This document shows positions 8,572-11,199 of a stretch of 11,199 bases of DNA, piece after piece. Where the stretch lies: NCBI RefSeq assembly GCF_000499385.1, contig NW_013651919.1, forward strand, positions 1-11,199. The letters run 5' to 3'. The position numbers were made by a program, and so were the translations under genes. Position 1 is the stretch's first letter; each line of letters starts with the position of its first letter. The notes under the pieces were generated by a model. That model searched no databases. It was not told the DNA's origin and worked only from the letters and a program-made list of their open reading frames with translations. The stretch is from Eimeria necatrix (taxonomy: Eukaryota; Apicomplexa; Conoidasida; Eucoccidiorida; Eimeriidae).

Positions 8572-8912
8572 GGGGGCCCCCAGCAAGAGCCTGGGGGCCC
8601 CCTTCTGTGCCTTTGTACCCACGGCCCAGGGTAGGAGGCCCTAGGGGCCCCCAGGTCTTTAAAAGGGGCCCCCAGGTCTTGAAAGGGGGCCCCCCGGACT
8701 GTGCGAGGGGGCCCCAGGCTGTACAGGGGGCCCCCCGGGCTCTTGAAGGGGCCCCCCCGGTTTTAAAGGGGGCCCCCGGGCTTCACAGGGGGCCCCAAAA
8801 AATCTCGAGGGGCCCCCCAAACCTCTAGAGGGGGCCCCCCGGGCTCTGGAAGGGCGCCCCCGGGCTCTAGAGGGGGCCCCCCGGGCCCCAGAGGGGGCCC
8901 CCCGGAGTGTAA
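8572..8912. repeat. Regular array of GGGGGCCCCC palindromes, about 20-22 bp spacing
   Basis: In the regular part, G-runs begin near 8644, 8664, 8685, 8707, 8726, 8748, 8768, 8788, 8809, 8830, 8852, 8872 and 8892, a mean step of about 20.7 bases. Each palindrome is followed by a variable spacer often reading GGGCTCT or GGTCTT. Two more irregular copies lie at about 8572 and 8592. Both strands are open for over 80 codons here only because the repeat lacks stops; I do not call these genes. Confidence 0.88.
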
Positions 8913-8966
8913 GGGTTCCCTTAATTCCCCTTGAGCTGGAGGCCCTCAAAAGGGCCTCGGGAATTC

Positions 8967-8982
8967 AGGGTTTAGGGTTTAG
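8967..8982 (-). repeat. Short telomere-like AAACCCT pair, 15 bases past the minus-strand stop
   Basis: The plus strand reads AGGGTTTAGGGTTTAG, which is AAACCCT twice on the minus strand. It begins 15 bases downstream of the stop codon of the minus-strand gene. Like the array at 451-492, it is in AAACCCT orientation relative to the gene's sense strand. Confidence 0.8.
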
Positions 8983-8997
8983 AAAGAAAAGTTTGAG

Positions 8998-9157
8998 TCA
9001 AAAGAAAGGAGGCAAAAGCTCTCCTGGGTAAGTGAAGAAACAGTGTCTGTTATATCTGTCTACCACTGCATGCACTTCCAGCCCCAACTGCTGCGCCTCC
9101 ACCTGCGGCGACTTGCGCAGCCCGAGACACACGCGCAGCCGGTCTTCTGCAGCAGCA

Positions 9158-9192
<35 letters not shown>

Positions 9193-10166
9193 TATTTAAA
9201 CGGTGACACAAACAATGCAGAGGACAAGAGCAGGAAGGTTGTGGGGCTACCGGACTAGCTACGTTGCTAGCTGGCTAGCTAGCTAGCTGCTTAGCTGGCT
9301 ACAAGGCAAGCTAGCTAGGTGCGAATATAGCTAGCTAGCTAGCTGGCTAGCTGCACAGCTAACTCGCTGCCTCCTCGCGGACTCTCCAGGGGACACAAAC
9401 CATTGATTGGGTTTTGTGCACTTCGCAGCAGCAGCTCCTAGACTCTGTAGCTAGCTAGCTAGCTAGCTAGCTAGCTGCACTGTGCCCCGTGAACTATCTG
9501 CCCGCAACCTGGCTAGCCAAGCAGCTAGCTAGCCAGCCAGGTAGCTAGATAGCTAGCTAGCTAGCTAGCTAAGCATGCAGGTAGCTAGCCGGAGTGTCTA
9601 CGTGCACATGGCTAGCTACAAATTACGCCTGTGCCCTGCTGCTTGTCTAGCTGCTGCCCAGAAACTAGCTAGCCAGCTAGCTGCCAGCTACAAGCTGCTG
9701 CTGCACTAGCTAGCCGCTAACCACCCACTGCTGCTGCGCTATCTAGCTACCACTCTAAACACTAGCCAGCAGCAGCAGCAGCAGAAGCAGCCGCTGCTGC
9801 TGCTGCCGCTGCTGCTGCTGCCGCTGCTGCTGCTGCTGCTGGCTAGTGTTTAGAGGGGAAGCTAGATAGCGCAGCGGCAGTGGGTGGTTAGCGGCTAGCT
9901 GCTGCTGCTGCTACGCTATCTAGCTAGCTAGCTAGCTAGCTAGCTGGCTGGCTAGCTGCGCGGCGGTGGGCTGGACCTTTGAGTCTGAAGGCGATGTCTG
10001 CGAGGTCTCTGAACATGGCTTTGTCTTCCATGCGTTTGAGGGCCAACAGCCGAATGACTTGCGAAAAAGCCAAATAAACCAAAGTCAAAATTATGTCCGC
10101 CAAAAACACCAAACTCGCCCCCGAACACACCCCGTACCACGGCACCCCTCGCAGCTCCTCCATGCC
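8998..10166 (-). CDS. Unidentified membrane protein, C-terminal two exons
   Basis: Exon 10166-9977 (190 bases) follows a (CTG)n-CGCAG acceptor and reads GMEELRGVPWYGVCSG, then a hydrophobic helix (about LVFLADIILTLVYLAF), then the charged LALKRMEDKAMFRDLADI and FRLK. It ends in phase 1 at donor GTCCAG (9976). Exon 9146-8998 follows (CTG)n-CAG, completes that codon as GAA (Glu) and reads DRLRVCLGLRKSPQVEAQQL, ending in TYPGELLPPFF and TGA (9000-8998). The in-phase junction and natural composition, unlike the repeat-driven frames around, support coding. One transmembrane segment is visible. The 830-base intron (9976-9147) holds the CTAG arrays and the inverted repeat. I do not recognise the family. 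The 5' exons are not resolved; the in-frame ATG at 10163-10161 could also be a start. Confidence 0.55.
9253..9958. repeat. Long CTAG tetranucleotide repeat region within the minus-strand intron
   Basis: Several CTAG arrays (notably about 9262-9295, 9328-9352, 9448-9476, 9547-9572 and 9917-9945) alternate with unique pieces and with CTG/CAG tracts around 9768-9840. The CTAG-bearing part lies wholly inside the intron proposed for the minus-strand gene. Confidence 0.88.
9708..9900. repeat. Near-perfect inverted repeat, 77-bp arms, 39-bp loop
   Basis: Arm 9708-9784 is the reverse complement of 9824-9900 with no gaps and three mismatches (paired positions 9732/9876, 9749/9859 and 9752/9856). The arms include unique sequence such as CCGCTAACCACCCACTG and CTCTAAACACTAGCC, so pairing is not just the CTAG or CAG repeats. 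The loop 9785-9823 is CTG-rich. The element lies in the minus-strand intron. No coding capacity and no target-site duplication were recognised. Confidence 0.93.
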
Positions 10167-10284
10167 CTGCGCAGCAGCAGCAGCAGCAGCAGCAGCAGCG
10201 GCAGCAGCAGCAGCGGCAGCAGCAGCAGCGGCAGCAGCGGCGGCGAATTGGGAGTGGGAGCTGCAGTAGGGGTGAAGGAGGCAT

Positions 10285-10317
<33 letters not shown>

Positions 10318-10323
10318 CCACTG

Positions 10324-10455
10324 CGAGACCCGCAGCAACCAAAGGCAGCAAAACACTCAGCAGGAGCAGCAGCAGCAGCAGCACCCGCAGCAATCTCAAC
10401 TGGCCACGACACCCGCAGCAAACAAAGGCAGCAAATCCCTCAGCAGGAGCAACAA
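10324..10455. repeat. Diverged duplication, two copies 83 bp apart
   Basis: Segments starting at 10324 and 10407 share the order CGA-ACCCGCAGCAA-CAAAGGCAGCAAA followed by CTCAGCAGGAGCA, with several substitutions, and are separated by a CAG tract. This is a duplication of a compound unit rather than plain CAG slippage. Confidence 0.75.
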
Positions 10456-10665
10456 CAATACAAACAACAACGCCAGCAGCAGCAGCAGCAGCAACAGCAG
10501 CAACAGCAGCAGCAACAGCAGCAGCAAGTGCCTCACCCCTCCGACGCTGGCAGGGTGAGAGACAGAACCTGGAAAAGTGAAGAAGAGGCAGCAGCACCAA
10601 ATGCGCACCACCAGGGCCACCAGCACTGACCGCCAGTGAGCCCGCAGCAGCCCATCATTTAGCCT

Positions 10666-10708
<43 letters not shown>

Positions 10709-11113
10709 GAGTCACCTCAGTGGCAGCAGCGCATGCACGCAGCGGCGCAGCAAGGGATCCCCAGACGCGCCGGTGAAACAGTAGCAAAAGAAGCAATAGC
10801 AGCAGTAGAAGGAACAGCAGCAGCAGCAGCAGCAGCCGGAGCAGCAGCAAGATGAGCGGCAGCAGCAGACCGAACAGCAGCAGCAGCACAGGCTGCAGCA
10901 CGCTACGCGCCGCCCAGAGCGATCCGTCAAGTTCTCCAGAAGCAAAAGCAGCAGCAGAAAACCAAAACAGCAGCAGCAACGGCGAAACGAAGCAGCTGAA
11001 ACAGCAGCAGCAGCAGCAAACCAAAGCAGCAGCAGGAGTGAAACAAAGCAGCTGAAACACCACCACCACAAGCAGCAGCAGCAAAACGAAGCAGCTGAGA
11101 CACCACCACCACA

Positions 11114-11115
<2 letters not shown>

Positions 11116-11199
<84 letters not shown>
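11116..11199. repeat. Terminal (CAG)28 tract at the right window edge
   Basis: Twenty-eight perfect CAG units run to the last base. Together with (CTG)20 at positions 1-60 this suggests that both ends of the sequence are assembly breaks in trinucleotide repeats, so true repeat lengths are unknown. Confidence 0.95.

Larger units (their letters stand above)
7845..8997. other. Convergent intergenic region between FIP1 and the minus-strand gene
   Basis: From left to right it holds CAG/CTG-rich DNA (7845-7950), a CTAG array (8018-8125), a CTG-rich segment containing about four copies of a 12-base GCTGCTGCAGCC-like repeat (about 8235-8287), a unique stretch (8290-8340 and 8410-8525), the GGGGGCCCCC array and a telomere-like pair. 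Both flanking genes end here, so it should contain both 3' UTRs. No RNA gene or convincing exon was seen. Confidence 0.6.
10167..11199. other. CAG-saturated region upstream of the minus-strand exons; 5' exons unresolved
   Basis: The plus strand is mostly CAG repeats (CTG on the minus strand). Because these lack stops, every frame is long and open, so openness is not evidence here. One candidate upstream exon on the minus strand ends at 10716 with donor GTGACT, reads a Leu-rich stretch then FHRRVWGSLAAPLRACAAATE, and would join exon 10166 in phase 0. Its acceptor is not visible, and it could equally be chance. Degenerate repeats AAACGAAGCAGCTGA with CACCACCACCA lie at about 10983-11113. Confidence 0.4.

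Noticed and set aside
8659..8949. Gly/Pro/Ala-rich frames on both strands in the GGGGGCCCCC array
   Set aside because: Both are translations of the same palindromic tandem repeat, open only because the unit has no stop codons.
9043..9258. Plus-strand 71-codon frame
   Set aside because: It is antisense to the proposed last exon of the minus-strand gene, which has better composition and an in-phase splice partner.
9966..10580. Plus-strand 204-codon frame
   Set aside because: Its only non-repeat part is antisense to the minus-strand transmembrane exon; the rest is Ser/Arg runs from CAG repeats.
1..11199. CRISPR-like array or prokaryotic defence system
   Set aside because: Repeats here are simple tandem or palindromic units without conserved spacers, and the genes are intron-bearing eukaryotic housekeeping genes.

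Overview
This window looks like nuclear DNA from a coccidian apicomplexan, most likely an Eimeria species. The sequence is saturated with CAG/CTG trinucleotide repeats that run straight through exons and encode Ala, Gln, Ser or Leu runs. Short arrays of the telomere-like unit AAACCCT are present, and the genes are broken by many small introns. That combination is the known hallmark of Eimeria genomes. The window starts in a perfect (CTG)20 tract and ends in a perfect (CAG)28 tract, so it is probably a contig that breaks in repeats at both ends. I see no bacterial-type operon, CRISPR array, tRNA or rRNA.

Three genes can be reconstructed by joining exons whose reading phases agree. (1) On the plus strand from 134 to 3689 lie the last seven exons of a UTP14 homologue, a component of the small-subunit (SSU) processome needed for 18S rRNA maturation; the N-terminus lies off the left edge. 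(2) On the plus strand from 5245 to 7844 is a FIP1-like pre-mRNA 3'-end-processing/polyadenylation factor, recognised from the Fip1 motif around FNYG and an acidic N-terminal stretch. (3) On the minus strand, at least two exons (10166-9977 and 9146-8998) encode the C-terminal part of an unidentified membrane protein. That gene converges on FIP1.

Between and inside the genes, the repeat classes partly sort by compartment. CAG-sense repeats fill exons, and CTG-sense repeats sit just before most 3' splice sites. CTAG tetranucleotide arrays fill the UTP14-FIP1 gap (3951-4292), the region after FIP1 (8018-8125) and the intron of the minus-strand gene (about 9253-9958). GGGGGCCCCC palindromes form blocks in intergenic DNA, including a 13-unit array with a spacing of about 20-22 bp, and one block has entered the FIP1 coding sequence. 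An AT-rich island with almost no CAG repeats (about 6160-7015) fills the large FIP1 intron.

The most notable non-gene signals are a 77-bp-arm inverted repeat (9708-9900), thirteen GCATGC palindromes in one UTP14 intron, and a six-unit telomere-like array that forms part of a 5' splice site. UTP14 and FIP1 are both core RNA-processing housekeeping genes; I see no evidence that they act in one pathway beyond being adjacent. I did not find a clear new biological system. The novelty here is in genome architecture.
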